Position numbers and translations under genes: made by a program
Shown here: piece after piece, positions 46,935 to 56,745 of the stretch
Position numbering within the stretch: position 1 is the first letter of the stretch
Layout of the letters: each line of letters begins with the position of its first letter
Assembly: GCF_001006305.1 (NCBI RefSeq)
Contig: NZ_LBHJ01000020.1
Location: forward strand, 434,001 to 498,000
Length of the DNA stretch: 64,000 nucleotides
Reading direction: 5' to 3'
Source: Silvibacterium bohemicum
GTDB lineage: Bacteria > Acidobacteriota > Terriglobia > Terriglobales > Acidobacteriaceae
The notes under the pieces: generated by a model
Databases searched by the model: none
Told to the model about the DNA's origin: nothing
What the model saw: only the letters and a program-made list of their open reading frames with translations

Positions 46935-48632
46935 ATGGCCATGACACGACCAGTTTTTGCCTTCCTGCTGGCTTTTTCGGCCGCCTCTACGCTCGCGCCC
47001 GCCGGCTCCATGTATGCCCAATCCGCTCCGCAGGTCATGCACCATCATCACGACGAAGCGCCAACCCCGGACGAGAAGCTGGGACAGGTTTCCTTCCCCA
47101 CCTCCTGCGCAGCGCAGTCGCAGGTTTCGATCGAGCGCGGCATCGCTCTGCTGCATTCCTTTGGCTATACGTTGGCGGAGATGCAATTCGAAGGCATCGC
47201 CAAGGCTGATCAGGCATGCGCCATGGCACACTGGGGCGTTGCCATGACCCAGTACCAGGAGCTGTGGCAGCATCCGACACCCGAGCAGTTGAAGCGCGGA
47301 GCCGAGGAGATGGCTAAAGCGCGTGCCTTAGCAGAGCCGCCCGCCCAAATCACTCCACGCGAACGGGCGTATATCGCAGCTCTGAGCGCCTTCTTCGATT
47401 CCGCCGATGCCTCCTATCAGCAGCGCGCAGATGCTTATGAAGCAAAAATGAATGCGCTGCACCGTGAATTTCCCGATGATGTAGAGGGTGCGGCCTTCGA
47501 TGCACTCTCCATGATCGCTTCGGTGCCGGCAGGCGACACTTCCCTCACCCACGAGCATCAGGCGCTGGCCATCCTGGTGCCGCTGTTCGCAGCGCATCCC
47601 GACCATCCCGGACTGGCGCATTACATCATTCATACCTGCGACACGCCGGCGCTCGCTGCCGACGGACTCTCGGCGGCCAGCGAGTACGCCAGAATCGCGC
47701 CCTCTTCGCCGCACGCGCTGCACATGCCGGGACACATCTTTGCCCGGCTGGGCATGTGGCAGGAAGATATCGATTCGAACCTGGCATCGGTTGCAGCTTC
47801 AGAAAAAGCGGAAGCCGCGGGTCAACCTGGCGCGGCGCACCAGATGCACGCGGAGGAGTTTCTGATTTACGCCTACCTGCAGATTGGGCAGGATGAGAAG
47901 GCGCGGATATTGACGGCGGGTATGCCTAAGATTGGCAGGCAGATGGCGGCAATGCCAGGCATGGACGATATGAAAGAGATCGGCCCATTCTTCGACAACG
48001 AGCTCGCCGCCATTTATGCAGTCGAGATGCATGACTGGAAGGCCGCAGCCGCTTTGCAGCCGGAGCCAGGATCGCCGGCCTACGAGTCCTTCGACACGTA
48101 CTGGGGACAGGGCATCGCCGCCGGGCATCTGCGCGATGCGGCACTGGCCAAGGCAGCCTTGGCCAGTCTCGATCGCGATATCGAGGCGCTGAAGGGTTCT
48201 CCAATGGAGGCTTATGCCTCGGAGAGTATCCGGATCAAGCGGGACGAGATGATTGGCTGGCAAGCCTTCGCGGAAGATCATCCGGATGCCGCGGTTGTCG
48301 CTATGCGCAAAGCCGCCGATCAGCAGGACAAGCTGGGACAGGATGAGGTGGATATCCCGGCTCGCGAAATGCTGGGCGATCTCCTGCTGCTGGAGCATAA
48401 GCCACAAGAGGCGCTGGTGGAGTATCGCGTGGCCCTGAAGCTGAGCCCCAACCGCTTGAATGGACTGCTAAGTGCCGGCAAGGCCGCCGAAGAAGCTGGA
48501 CATCCGGAGGAAGCGCTCGCCTTCTACAAAGCCGCGGCGATACAAACGAACTCCGGAACCCACAGTGGGCGGCCTGAAGTGGCGCATGCAGTGAAGGCAG
48601 CCGGAACTGCGGTCGTTGCCAAGGGAGAATAG
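46935..48632 (+). CDS. Exported TPR protein with conserved His motifs
   Basis: The 565-residue protein has a signal peptide (1-29, ending MYAQS) and a His run (MHHHHDE). TPR-like helices cover most of the chain, clearest at the end (AREMLGDLLLLEHKPQEALVEYRVALKLSPNRLNGLL). The middle contains GLAHYIIHTCDTP and ALHMPGHIFARLGMW, a His-rich pattern seen in a family of soil-bacterial TPR proteins. Metal binding is possible but not shown. It stands alone, divergent from meaB. The function is unknown. Confidence 0.75.
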   Translation: MAMTRPVFAFLLAFSAASTLAPAGSMYAQSAPQVMHHHHDEAPTPDEKLGQVSFPTSCAAQSQVSIERGIALLHSFGYTLAEMQFEGIAKADQACAMAHWGVAMTQYQELWQHPTPEQLKRGAEEMAKARALAEPPAQITPRERAYIAALSAFFDSADASYQQRADAYEAKMNALHREFPDDVEGAAFDALSMIASVPAGDTSLTHEHQALAILVPLFAAHPDHPGLAHYIIHTCDTPALAADGLSAASEYARIAPSSPHALHMPGHIFARLGMWQEDIDSNLASVAASEKAEAAGQPGAAHQMHAEEFLIYAYLQIGQDEKARILTAGMPKIGRQMAAMPGMDDMKEIGPFFDNELAAIYAVEMHDWKAAAALQPEPGSPAYESFDTYWGQGIAAGHLRDAALAKAALASLDRDIEALKGSPMEAYASESIRIKRDEMIGWQAFAEDHPDAAVVAMRKAADQQDKLGQDEVDIPAREMLGDLLLLEHKPQEALVEYRVALKLSPNRLNGLLSAGKAAEEAGHPEEALAFYKAAAIQTNSGTHSGRPEVAHAVKAAGTAVVAKGE

Positions 48633-48726
48633 CGAGCGCCGGCTGCCCACTCTGCGTGCGCTGCGATAACAAGGCCGTCTGCGTCGAGGCCTGCTCGGCA
48701 CGGTGGTGGGAGGATGGATCGCCCAG

Positions 48727-48963
48727 CTATGGATGCGCCGCAATCACCGGGCACTCTATCTGCTCTCCGCCTGGGGCGGCCATTCTGGCCGTTAGAGATG
48801 CCATTTCCGGCGCAGTATAAGACGCGGTATAAGCTCGAACGCTAGACTCGTTCGACGACGAGCTCGCAGTCCCATTCTGTCGTGCCGAAAGTGGCTGGAT
48901 CAGACCGGTAAGAAAAAACACTGTTACGAATCCGGTACAAACAGCTCGTTTCTTGAGGTTCAT
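48727..48963 (-). CDS. Possible small exported protein
   Basis: The frame from the ATG at 48963 encodes 78 residues beginning with a believable signal peptide (MNLKKRAVCTGFVTVFFLTGLIQPLSARQ) and then a Ser/Thr/Ala-rich tail with no recognised domain. The ribosome binding site is weak. It could be a real short exported protein, the remnant of a longer gene, or a chance frame. Confidence 0.35.
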   Translation of the reverse strand: MNLKKRAVCTGFVTVFFLTGLIQPLSARQNGTASSSSNESSVRAYTASYTAPEMASLTARMAAPGGEQIECPVIAAHP

Positions 48964-49192
48964 AGAACAATTATGCCTGGGAGTAAGTCCCATTCTTCGG
49001 TCCAGTCATCCACGCAATAAGGGGAGTGCCGCGACGCTTGCCAGAAAGAGTAGGAATAGAACAGTTTCGGTTGTGTTATAGGTAGGCGCGAAGAAATTTT
49101 TGAAGCCACTTCTTCATTCGTACCCGTCCCCGCCGATGCAGTCCGACCACAGCATCACTCTGTTCCACACTTTCTCTCCGTAAGAGGCACGT

Positions 49193-50989
49193 ATGCAGTT
49201 AGTCTTCGTTCGCCCCATCCTCGCCATCGCGGCAATATTCCTCTCTCTTGCGAACCTGGCCTCCGCTTCGTCCGACAAGCTGATCTATGAGCGCTCCGAA
49301 AACCAGTGGTATATGTCCTGGCGAATACCGATGAGCGTCTCTCCAGATGGGAGTTGGGCGCTGTTTCACGGTGGTCCGGAGAACATGCACCTCTACTCCA
49401 TTCGTGCCGGGAGCGAGGAGAACGAGACCTTGACGAAAGGCATGGATGTCGTCGAAGATGCGGCATTCTGCGGCTCCGGCTCTTCGTCGCTCGCGCGACG
49501 TGGACGACGAGGCAGCGAAACGGGTTGGTTTTTCCCCGGAGAGGAACACGTTTCTTCTCTTCCCGCCCAAGTGACGCTGGCTTGCTCACAAGATGGGCGT
49601 AAGATCGCTTACTTCGATTCGAGTGCACCGGATCGCAAACTCTTCGTTGGATCTCAAGGGAACTATCGCCCGTACAGCCCTGCCGGAACAGTGACGGCCA
49701 TGGCCTTCTCTGCCGATGCCCGCATGTTTTATTACCTTGCTTATGATTCGAATGCGGAGACGACACTATTCCGCATCGTTTTATCGACAGGCGAGCCACA
49801 AGCCGTAGTCAACCACCTCGACGCAAGCCGCCTTGCCAATAACATCGCTCTTGCGCCAGATGGCAAAAGCGCATACCTCACACTCGCATCCGATAGCTTC
49901 CCGGAGAATGCAGCGCGCCATCAGCCGCATGCCGCTCGCTGGCTAAAGATATACCAGGTCGATTTTGCTACAGGCACGCGCAGGCTCGTAGTTGATTCCC
50001 CGGGCGAGAACAATGCCAGTCCTGCTTTGGCTGCGGGCTTTCTCTACTGGAATCACAAGGTGATACAGGACACCATTGTCACCATTCCGACCGAGGGTGG
50101 CGTGGCGAAGAACGTGATTGCCGGCGGCGCCTTTCCAATGTGGAATCCGGATGGATCGCAGATTGGATATTTCTTCGGGGATTTACGCTTCGCAGATTTA
50201 CCGCTCAATTTCGACGACGCCGTCGTCAACGTGGATGCGAATGCGAATCGCACCTCGGAACCCAGAGTGATCGTCTCAGGATATGGCGAGGACTTTCCCC
50301 CGGCATGGTCCCCGGACGGGAAATGGATCGCCTTCCACTCCCATCGCTCGCCAACTCCTGTCCCGACCTATGCAAGCCCGGGCACCACCGACGACGTTTT
50401 TCTGCGTCGAGCCAACGATGTTCATGCGCCGGAGATCCGGTTGACGGACTTCGGCCTGGAGACTGGCCCCGCCTACTGGTCTCCTGATGGAAAGAAGCTG
50501 ATCTTCGTCTCATGGAAGCGCGGTGGAACGCCCGGTATCAATAAGCTCTGGGTACTCACCCTCGATACGGAAAAAGGGGCTGTATTGAAGACGGAGATGT
50601 TGCCGCTTTCGGAGGACATCCTAAACCCGAGCGCGGGCATGTGGTCGCCGGACGGGAAAGAGATCGCCATTGAAGATGATCGCGGCGAAAGACGTAGCAC
50701 GCTTTGGGTCGTGCGCGCCGACGGATCGCACCCGGAAAAGGTTATCGACTATGAGGGAACAACCTACGGCGGCCTGGACTGGGAGCGCGATGGCAAAACT
50801 CTGATTTACAGCGGACTGGCAGGCGATCATCTGCAGCTTTTCTCCGTGCCACGCATCGGCGGAACACCCACGCAGTTGACGCATGACGTTGGCGACCTTC
50901 TACAACCGGAAGTTTCTCCCGACGGCAAGCGAATCGCTTGTTTTCGCGAGGTGCAGTCGAATCAGATCTGGCGCCGCTCGCTTCCCTGA
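49193..50989 (+). CDS. Exported beta-propeller (WD40-like/PD40, TolB-type) protein
   Basis: The 598-residue protein has a signal peptide (1-26, ending ASAS) and repeated PD40 blades such as VSPDGSWALFHGG, LAPDGKSAYLTLA, WSPDGKWIAFHSH, WSPDGKKLIFVSW, WSPDGKEIAIEDD and VSPDGKRIACF. The architecture resembles the periplasmic TolB propeller and the propeller of DPP IV-type proteins, but no hydrolase or HTH domain is attached. It likely binds proteins or glycans in the periplasm. It is monocistronic. Confidence 0.82.
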   Translation: MQLVFVRPILAIAAIFLSLANLASASSDKLIYERSENQWYMSWRIPMSVSPDGSWALFHGGPENMHLYSIRAGSEENETLTKGMDVVEDAAFCGSGSSSLARRGRRGSETGWFFPGEEHVSSLPAQVTLACSQDGRKIAYFDSSAPDRKLFVGSQGNYRPYSPAGTVTAMAFSADARMFYYLAYDSNAETTLFRIVLSTGEPQAVVNHLDASRLANNIALAPDGKSAYLTLASDSFPENAARHQPHAARWLKIYQVDFATGTRRLVVDSPGENNASPALAAGFLYWNHKVIQDTIVTIPTEGGVAKNVIAGGAFPMWNPDGSQIGYFFGDLRFADLPLNFDDAVVNVDANANRTSEPRVIVSGYGEDFPPAWSPDGKWIAFHSHRSPTPVPTYASPGTTDDVFLRRANDVHAPEIRLTDFGLETGPAYWSPDGKKLIFVSWKRGGTPGINKLWVLTLDTEKGAVLKTEMLPLSEDILNPSAGMWSPDGKEIAIEDDRGERRSTLWVVRADGSHPEKVIDYEGTTYGGLDWERDGKTLIYSGLAGDHLQLFSVPRIGGTPTQLTHDVGDLLQPEVSPDGKRIACFREVQSNQIWRRSLP

Positions 50990-51061
50990 CGGCGGAACAC
51001 CCAATGTGCTCTCGAACACGAGACCTGGGGCACCCGGTGCAGTCGATCAACCAACGATCGT

Positions 51062-51544
51062 TCAGGCGACCTCCAGCCGGTATCGACACTTCTGGCGCAT
51101 GCCGCGTGCGTAATACTGGCTGCTCTCCGGCAGATCGACGGTCCCGATAAATTCTGCTCCGGCAAGCTCGCAGCTCCGCCTCGACGCGATGTTCTCCGGA
51201 TTGCATGTGATCCAGAGATGCGTATATCCGTGCTGCTGCGCTAGCGGCTTCAAAAGCGTCACGGATCGCGATGCATAACGCCGGCCGCGAAATGCCTCAT
51301 CCACTCCATAACCGAAGTGCCCCGCGTATAAGGTGAGGTTCTCGTCCCATCCCAGCCGGAGATTGATGCTGCCTGCCTCACTTCCGGATTGCGCATCAAT
51401 CATCCGGAAGTGATAGGTGGGAACCTGGTGGATCGCATGAGGCGTGAATTCAGCCAATTCAAGGCGTAACTCGCCCTCCTTGAGGGGGCCGGGATCGAGC
51501 GGAGCGGTGGAGATATTCGGTGCAATGTCCATCTGGAATTTCAT
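51062..51544 (-). CDS. GNAT-family N-acetyltransferase
   Basis: The 160-residue protein resembles RimJ/RimL-type acetyltransferases: HFGYGVDEAFRGRRYASRSVTLL contains the acetyl-CoA loop (R-G-R-R-Y-A), and TCNPENIASRRSCELAGAEFIG is the typical second motif. The substrate is unknown. It is convergent to the beta-propeller gene. Confidence 0.85.
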   Translation of the reverse strand: MKFQMDIAPNISTAPLDPGPLKEGELRLELAEFTPHAIHQVPTYHFRMIDAQSGSEAGSINLRLGWDENLTLYAGHFGYGVDEAFRGRRYASRSVTLLKPLAQQHGYTHLWITCNPENIASRRSCELAGAEFIGTVDLPESSQYYARGMRQKCRYRLEVA

Positions 51545-51806
51545 CTGCTCTTCGGTGAGGCCATCTACTATTTGCAGGAGCTGTGTCTGTGTCGACTGCA
51601 GATAGTCGGCAGCCTTGGAACGCTCTGCAATATCCGGTTGCTGCAGTAAGTTTCGGATAAGTCATCCTTAGATTTTTATATGTTTTCGCTTCGACCTGTC
51701 GCTCGCACGATCATAGGAAGGAAAACCGACCCTTCGCTGACGACCAGAGGGAGGAAGCACGCGAAGCGCTCGCCCGCGACGGCCAGTCGCCGCCCGTGAC
51801 GACCAG

Positions 51807-53003
51807 TCACCCGCGCGACGGATGGACCTTCAAAATCTCCCTCGCGATCACCATGCGTTGTATCTCGCTGGTGCCTTCACCGATGGTGCAGAGCTTCACG
51901 TCGCGATAGAACTTCTCGGCAGGATAGTCCTTGATGAAGCCGTAGCCTCCGTGGAGCTGCACGGCTTCGTCGCAGATGCGCACCGCGACCTCGCTCGCAT
52001 AGAGCTTGGCCATGCTGGATTCCCGCGTCACCCGTTGTCCTGCGTCCTTTAGAACCGCAGCACGCTGCGTGAGCAGGCGGGCGGCGTCTAGCTCCGTTGC
52101 CATGTCGGCGAGCTTCCATTGGATACCCTGAAACTCCGCGATGGCTTTGCCGAACTGGCGGCGCTCCTTCACGTATTTCAGCGACGCATCGAGCGCGCCG
52201 CGGGCGATGCCGAGCGAGAGAGCGGCAATCGAGATGCGTCCGCCATCGAGGATGCGCATGGCGTCAATGAAGCCCTCGCCGAGCTTGCCGATGAGGTTTT
52301 CCTCGGGGATCACGCAGTCCTCGAAGATCAGCTCCGATGTATCGCTGGCGCGCAGGCCAAGCTTGTTCTCTTTCCTGCCGGGACGGAAACCGGGCGTGCC
52401 TTTTTCGACAAGGAATGCCGAGAGGCCATGTGTTCCCTGCGAGCGGTCGGTCACCGCGATCACCACTGCCACGTTGGCATGGCTGCCGTTGGTGATGAAG
52501 GTCTTGGTGCCGTTGAGCAGCCAGCCCTGGCCCGTGCGCGTGGCCATGGTTCGCGCAGCCGAGGCGTCGGAGCCGGAGCCGGGCTCGGTCAATCCCCAGG
52601 CGCCCAGCCATTCGCCGCTGGCCAGCCGCGGAACGTACTTGCGGCGCTGCTCTTCGCTGCCGGCAAGAAAGATGTGATTGGTGCAGAGCGAGCTATGCGC
52701 GGCAACGATGATGCCGATCGACCCATCAACGGCAGAGAGTTCTTCGATGGCCAGCATGTAATCGACGTAGCCCATACCCGAGCCACCGTATTCGGCAGGA
52801 AAGATGATGCCCAGCAGACCCATCTCGCCCAGCTGTTTGACCGCAGCGGAGGGAAACTCGCTGGCCTCGTCCCAGCGCATGATGTGCGGCGCGATCTCGC
52901 GGGCAGCAAACTTGCGGATGGCGTCGCGCAGCTGCTCCTGGTCCTCGGTAAGCGTGAAAGGGTAGGTATTGGGTGTAACTTCGGCGATGGAAGCAGCGGT
53001 CAT
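51807..53003 (-). CDS. Acyl-CoA dehydrogenase
   Basis: This FAD-dependent enzyme introduces the 2,3-double bond in acyl-CoA. The 398-residue product from the ATG at 53003 (GGAG 7 nt upstream) shows the family signatures [13 protein letters not shown] (flavin contact), LAMITNG-like [33 protein letters not shown] and the catalytic Glu region [14 protein letters not shown]. Chain-length preference (short-chain/butyryl versus branched) is not resolved. An upstream ATG at 53090 gives a longer leader without conservation. It is not in an operon with other beta-oxidation genes. Confidence 0.9.
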   Translation of the reverse strand: MTAASIAEVTPNTYPFTLTEDQEQLRDAIRKFAAREIAPHIMRWDEASEFPSAAVKQLGEMGLLGIIFPAEYGGSGMGYVDYMLAIEELSAVDGSIGIIVAAHSSLCTNHIFLAGSEEQRRKYVPRLASGEWLGAWGLTEPGSGSDASAARTMATRTGQGWLLNGTKTFITNGSHANVAVVIAVTDRSQGTHGLSAFLVEKGTPGFRPGRKENKLGLRASDTSELIFEDCVIPEENLIGKLGEGFIDAMRILDGGRISIAALSLGIARGALDASLKYVKERRQFGKAIAEFQGIQWKLADMATELDAARLLTQRAAVLKDAGQRVTRESSMAKLYASEVAVRICDEAVQLHGGYGFIKDYPAEKFYRDVKLCTIGEGTSEIQRMVIAREILKVHPSRG

Positions 53004-53163
53004 GAAGACTCCGGAAAGCGAAGGTGCGAAAACCGGAGATGCTAGCAGGTTTCGGGGTGGGTTGGCGAGGACGGAGCATCGAACCGCCAAGTCCGTTCGG
53101 AATCAAATTCCAAATCGGGTTTAGAAGTTCAGGATAGACCGCGAAAAAAATATAGGGAGGAGT

Positions 53164-53910
53164 CTAGGCTGGCGACGTCCTGTTTCGGGTAGGCCAGTTT
53201 CGTATGGCGACTACCGCCAGCAGCGCGATTTCGAGCCAGAGCGCACGATTCCCCAGCTTTGGGGTTACGAAGCCGCCGCCCATTGCCCCGGCCAGAAACG
53301 ATAGGCAGATAAGCGAGAAGTCACGTATCACCCGGCCGGTTTCCGGCTTCCGTTCGGAGGAGAAGCGATCCACGATGGCCTCGCTGAGCGTTCGCAGATT
53401 GCCGGTGGTGAAAGTGGAGTTGTAGCTTCTCCCGTTCACATCGCGGAAAGTGGCAACCTGGACCGAGGCGGCAAAGGCGATGCTGGTGGTGATCCAGAAG
53501 GCCCCGGTGCTCTGGGGAAGAACGCTAATCACGCTGAGGATGGCAATTTCGAGAGCCAAAACGGAGAGATTGGGAAAGCGAATCCGGGAGCGGGCGCCGG
53601 GAAGCTTCATGATCCGGGCTGCGGAGATGCCGATGATGAAGGCCACAATCGGCGGAAGATGGCGAAAGCCCGTTTGCCAGGTTCCCGATACGCAGCTGAT
53701 GCCCAGCAGAACCACGTTGCCGGTCATGGCGTTGGCAAAGACATGCCCGTGGCCAACGTAAGTGAAGCCGTCGAGGTAGCCGCCGCCCAGCGCCAGCAGC
53801 GAGCTGGTGAGGGTGGACGACACGGGCACCTCCTGCAGAATGCCGGGAGCGTTCGCGGGCTTCTGCGTTTTCTGCTCTTCCTCTTGACCCGCACTTGCCG
53901 GTTCACTCAT
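53164..53910 (-). CDS. YoaK/DUF1275-family membrane protein
   Basis: The 248-residue inner-membrane protein has six helices. The family signature is visible in GGGYLDGFTYVGHGHVFANAMTGNVVLLG and ATFRDVNGRSYNSTFTTGNLRTLSEA. DUF1275 proteins are widespread with no settled function. The N-terminal ~30 residues are hydrophilic and Glu/Gln-rich. Confidence 0.87.
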   Translation of the reverse strand: MSEPASAGQEEEQKTQKPANAPGILQEVPVSSTLTSSLLALGGGYLDGFTYVGHGHVFANAMTGNVVLLGISCVSGTWQTGFRHLPPIVAFIIGISAARIMKLPGARSRIRFPNLSVLALEIAILSVISVLPQSTGAFWITTSIAFAASVQVATFRDVNGRSYNSTFTTGNLRTLSEAIVDRFSSERKPETGRVIRDFSLICLSFLAGAMGGGFVTPKLGNRALWLEIALLAVVAIRNWPTRNRTSPA

Positions 53911-54194
53911 GGGTTACTTCAGCTTATAGGGAGTGGCGATGGACATGGGCATTGCCGGGAGGGATTGGGATCCGGTCGAGACGCTGTTCGCGAAAATCGC
54001 CCGCAATACTGGGACAGGAGATACGGGGGACAGGACCTGTGGTGAAGATCAGCCCAACGCGGATTTAAAAATGTTCAAACAGGGCGCAAATCATTGGAAA
54101 TACAGAGCTTTCAAATCACGATTACTGCGCTCATTTCGGATGAAAAATCTGTCTTTCAGGCGCTCAACGATGCCGCTAGCCTCGATGCAGGCCT
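53911..54194. other. Intergenic region, nothing recognised
   Basis: About 280 bp between DUF1275 and the zf-HC2-like gene, both on the minus strand. No gene, repeat or hairpin of note was seen. Confidence 0.3.
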
Positions 54195-54656
54195 TTAGGC
54201 TACGTTGCGGGGCAGGCGGCCGCGGAGCTCTTCAGGGATGCGTCCTTGCAGAACGCGGGCCTGGGCCAGAGCCATGCCGGTCAGGTAGACGGGAGCAGGC
54301 GTGGTCACCGCGATCAGCACCCAGGAAACCAGTGAGACCAGGAGGCCCAAAATCGCCGCAGCCTGCAGGGTCAGATCGACAGACCGGTGCTCCAAGTGCA
54401 TGACCAGGGCCCAGTTGCGCAACGGCTCGACGTGGTGAATCACCATCAGCGCCATGACGAAGGCAATGATTGACAGGGTGCTGACGCCAATCAAGGCTAC
54501 ATCGATGGTGCGGTGCAGCCGCTGCCGTCTGCGGCAGTGGTCGCACTCCTCAAGATGGCTCTTGTAGTCCTTGCTCATCTCCGGAGAGATACCCGAGATG
54601 TCGTAGCGCCAGCTGGAAAGGATGTCGCCTACGACTTGATCGGTACATTCTGTCAT
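54195..54656 (-). CDS. zf-HC2-like membrane protein
   Basis: The 153-residue protein has an N-terminal zinc-finger-like H-x3-C-x2-C motif (HLEECDHCRRRQ, ~34-45) as in anti-sigma factors. Two transmembrane helices (~53-73 and ~95-120) and a short tail follow. No ECF sigma gene is adjacent, so an anti-sigma role is only a possibility. Confidence 0.65.
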   Translation of the reverse strand: MTECTDQVVGDILSSWRYDISGISPEMSKDYKSHLEECDHCRRRQRLHRTIDVALIGVSTLSIIAFVMALMVIHHVEPLRNWALVMHLEHRSVDLTLQAAAILGLLVSLVSWVLIAVTTPAPVYLTGMALAQARVLQGRIPEELRGRLPRNVA

Positions 54657-54782
54657 CGCTTTAAAAAATTCCCCGCGTTTTACGCGATCTGCAAAAACTC
54701 ACCGCCGGAGTATGCCAATTTGAGGCTACTCAGCGGGCCGGATCACACTACTTCCAAGGAACGTTCTTCTTAATATATCACC

Positions 54783-55769
54783 TTACAGAACAATAGATTC
54801 CAGAGGAGCCTCTTGGGTCGCTAGTAAAAGTTTGTTGGCCAGCAGGCTCATGTGGTCGCGCAACGCGCGCTCGGCCGAAATCCGTGCGAGCTCAGGAAGA
54901 TTATTGCTTTCAGAGATATGCGCAAGCACCACGTAGGCTGCCTGGCCGTCATAGCTCTCTTCGAGGAACTCCGCCGCAGCGTGATTCGAGAGATGCCCGA
55001 CCCGGGACATCACCCGCTGCTTCACCGACCAGGGGTAAGGCCCGTCGCGCAGCATGTCCAGGTCGTGGTTCGATTCGAGCATCAGCACGTCGCAGCGGCG
55101 CAGCCGCATGGCGGCGTTGGCCGGCATGTAGCCGAGATCGGTGGCCAGCCCGATGCGTATCCCTTCGGCTTCAAAGACAAAGCCCACCGGATCGGCTGCA
55201 TCGTGCGGGATGGTGAAAGGCGTCACCGCGATGTCGCCTACCGAAAAACCCTGCCCCGCCGAGAAATACTCGACACCGCCGGGCAGAGCGCAGGGATCGG
55301 TCTCGCGACGGGCTTCCATCTTGGATGCAGCACTCATCGGGTCAGCAACGCCATTCAGATCAATGGCCTGCTCTTCTTCAAACGCCTCTTTTTCTTCTAT
55401 TTCGATATTCAAAGCTGCTTCCGAGCTCGCAGCGGCCTCCGCCTGCTGTTTCCGCTGTGCCAGCCAGTCGGCATAGGTCAGCCGCTTGCGCGGCGTCATC
55501 CAGCGCACCCAGGCGCGATGCGTGGGCTCGGTAAAGTACACGGGGATTCCCAGCTTGCGGGCGGTCACGGCCAACCCCTGCACATGGTCCTGATGCTCGT
55601 GGGTAACCAGAATGGCATCCAGGGTGCGAGGATCTTCCCCTGCGGCCAGCATGCGCTTGAAGAGCTCGCGGCAGGAGAGCCCGGCATCGACGAGGATGCG
55701 GGTGCGGGAGCTGGAGACAACCGTGCTGTTACCCTTGGAACCCGAGGCCAGCACCGTCATCCTCACCAT
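54783..55769 (-). CDS. MBL-fold hydrolase, WalJ/YycJ-like
   Basis: The 328-residue metallo-beta-lactamase-fold hydrolase begins VLASGSKGNSTVVSS and has the metal motif THEHQDH (56-62), TIPHDAADPVGF and GLATDLGY, as in WalJ/YycJ proteins (proposed 5'-3' exonuclease involved in DNA repair). Residues ~102-168 form an extra acidic, Ala/Glu-rich segment not usual for the family. The C-terminus (HISESNNLPELA) retains the last ligand His. Confidence 0.85.
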   Translation of the reverse strand: MVRMTVLASGSKGNSTVVSSSRTRILVDAGLSCRELFKRMLAAGEDPRTLDAILVTHEHQDHVQGLAVTARKLGIPVYFTEPTHRAWVRWMTPRKRLTYADWLAQRKQQAEAAASSEAALNIEIEEKEAFEEEQAIDLNGVADPMSAASKMEARRETDPCALPGGVEYFSAGQGFSVGDIAVTPFTIPHDAADPVGFVFEAEGIRIGLATDLGYMPANAAMRLRRCDVLMLESNHDLDMLRDGPYPWSVKQRVMSRVGHLSNHAAAEFLEESYDGQAAYVVLAHISESNNLPELARISAERALRDHMSLLANKLLLATQEAPLESIVL

Positions 55770-55846
55770 ATCTCAAGAGAATACCCCCGATCGGTGTGGA
55801 AGGCGCGCCGGGCAGGGCTGAAACTCGCAGCGGGAATCTTTCTCGA

Positions 55847-56722
55847 CTACAGGTGCCCATATCGGGAACGGGCGACGGCCAGCCACTCCGCAGCCCGCTC
55901 CCTGCGATCAGGAAGTCTGGTCGTCAGGATCGCACCCCAGACCGCGCCCTGAAGATCGCGCGCCGCGAAAAACGGGTCCAGCGAAACAGGGTCCAGTCTG
56001 TCGCCATAAGCAGCCAGCGCCGCCTCTTTCGGCTCACCCGAGGTGCGGATGAAGCAGGCCACATCCCACTCGACCGGTCCCGAACAGGCATCTTCGAAAT
56101 CCGTCCATACCAGTCCCTTGGCAGTCTTGAGCAAATTCTTTTTGTGCGCGTCGCCGTGCAGCGGCTGCTCGGGCAGGCGCAGCGCATCGATCCCGGCCGC
56201 GACCACGCTGAAGCCGCGGCGCAGCATGGCGAGGTCGGCGTTATCGAGCACATTCCACGACGCGATCTCATCCAGCCACTGAGGGATCTCCGCAAACGGG
56301 CTCAGCCGCTTCAGAGAACCTCTGTATCCGCGCAGCACCGCATGCAGTTCGCGCAGGAATGGACCTACCTCTGCGGCATCGGCCACATAGGCGCGGTCGT
56401 GTTCGACAAACTCCCAGAAGGTGAGGGTCAGCCCATCGTGCAGGTGCGGACCGGGCGGCAGCTCGCGGCTAGGCGGCACCACCGGAAATTGAGCTGCCGC
56501 AAGGTATCCAGCGATGTCCAGATCGAGCGCCAACCACCACTGCGCCGGCTTGCGCACCAGCGCCGTCGTGGTTGCTACTCGCGCGACCACCGAAGCAGGT
56601 TTGAGATGCACCAGCACATTGCTGCCGTCGGCCACCACTTCAGGCTGATCGTCGCAGCGCAGGCCGAGCGAGCGCGCCACATGGAGCGCGGCAGCCACTG
56701 CCCTCATGCTCAGCGTGTCCAT
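55847..56722 (-). CDS. Aminoglycoside phosphotransferase (APH)-family kinase
   Basis: The 291-residue small-molecule kinase fold has the Brenner motif LHGDAHKKN, the Mg-binding WTDFEDACSGPVEWD and a strong GGGAGG start signal. The APH family includes choline, homoserine and fructosamine kinases as well as antibiotic-resistance enzymes; this divergent member cannot be assigned to resistance. It follows the 3-hydroxyacyl-CoA dehydrogenase gene by 23 bp, so co-transcription is likely. Confidence 0.8.
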   Translation of the reverse strand: MDTLSMRAVAAALHVARSLGLRCDDQPEVVADGSNVLVHLKPASVVARVATTTALVRKPAQWWLALDLDIAGYLAAAQFPVVPPSRELPPGPHLHDGLTLTFWEFVEHDRAYVADAAEVGPFLRELHAVLRGYRGSLKRLSPFAEIPQWLDEIASWNVLDNADLAMLRRGFSVVAAGIDALRLPEQPLHGDAHKKNLLKTAKGLVWTDFEDACSGPVEWDVACFIRTSGEPKEAALAAYGDRLDPVSLDPFFAARDLQGAVWGAILTTRLPDRRERAAEWLAVARSRYGHL

Positions 56723-56745
56723 TCGTCCCTCCCAGCTCGTTCCTC

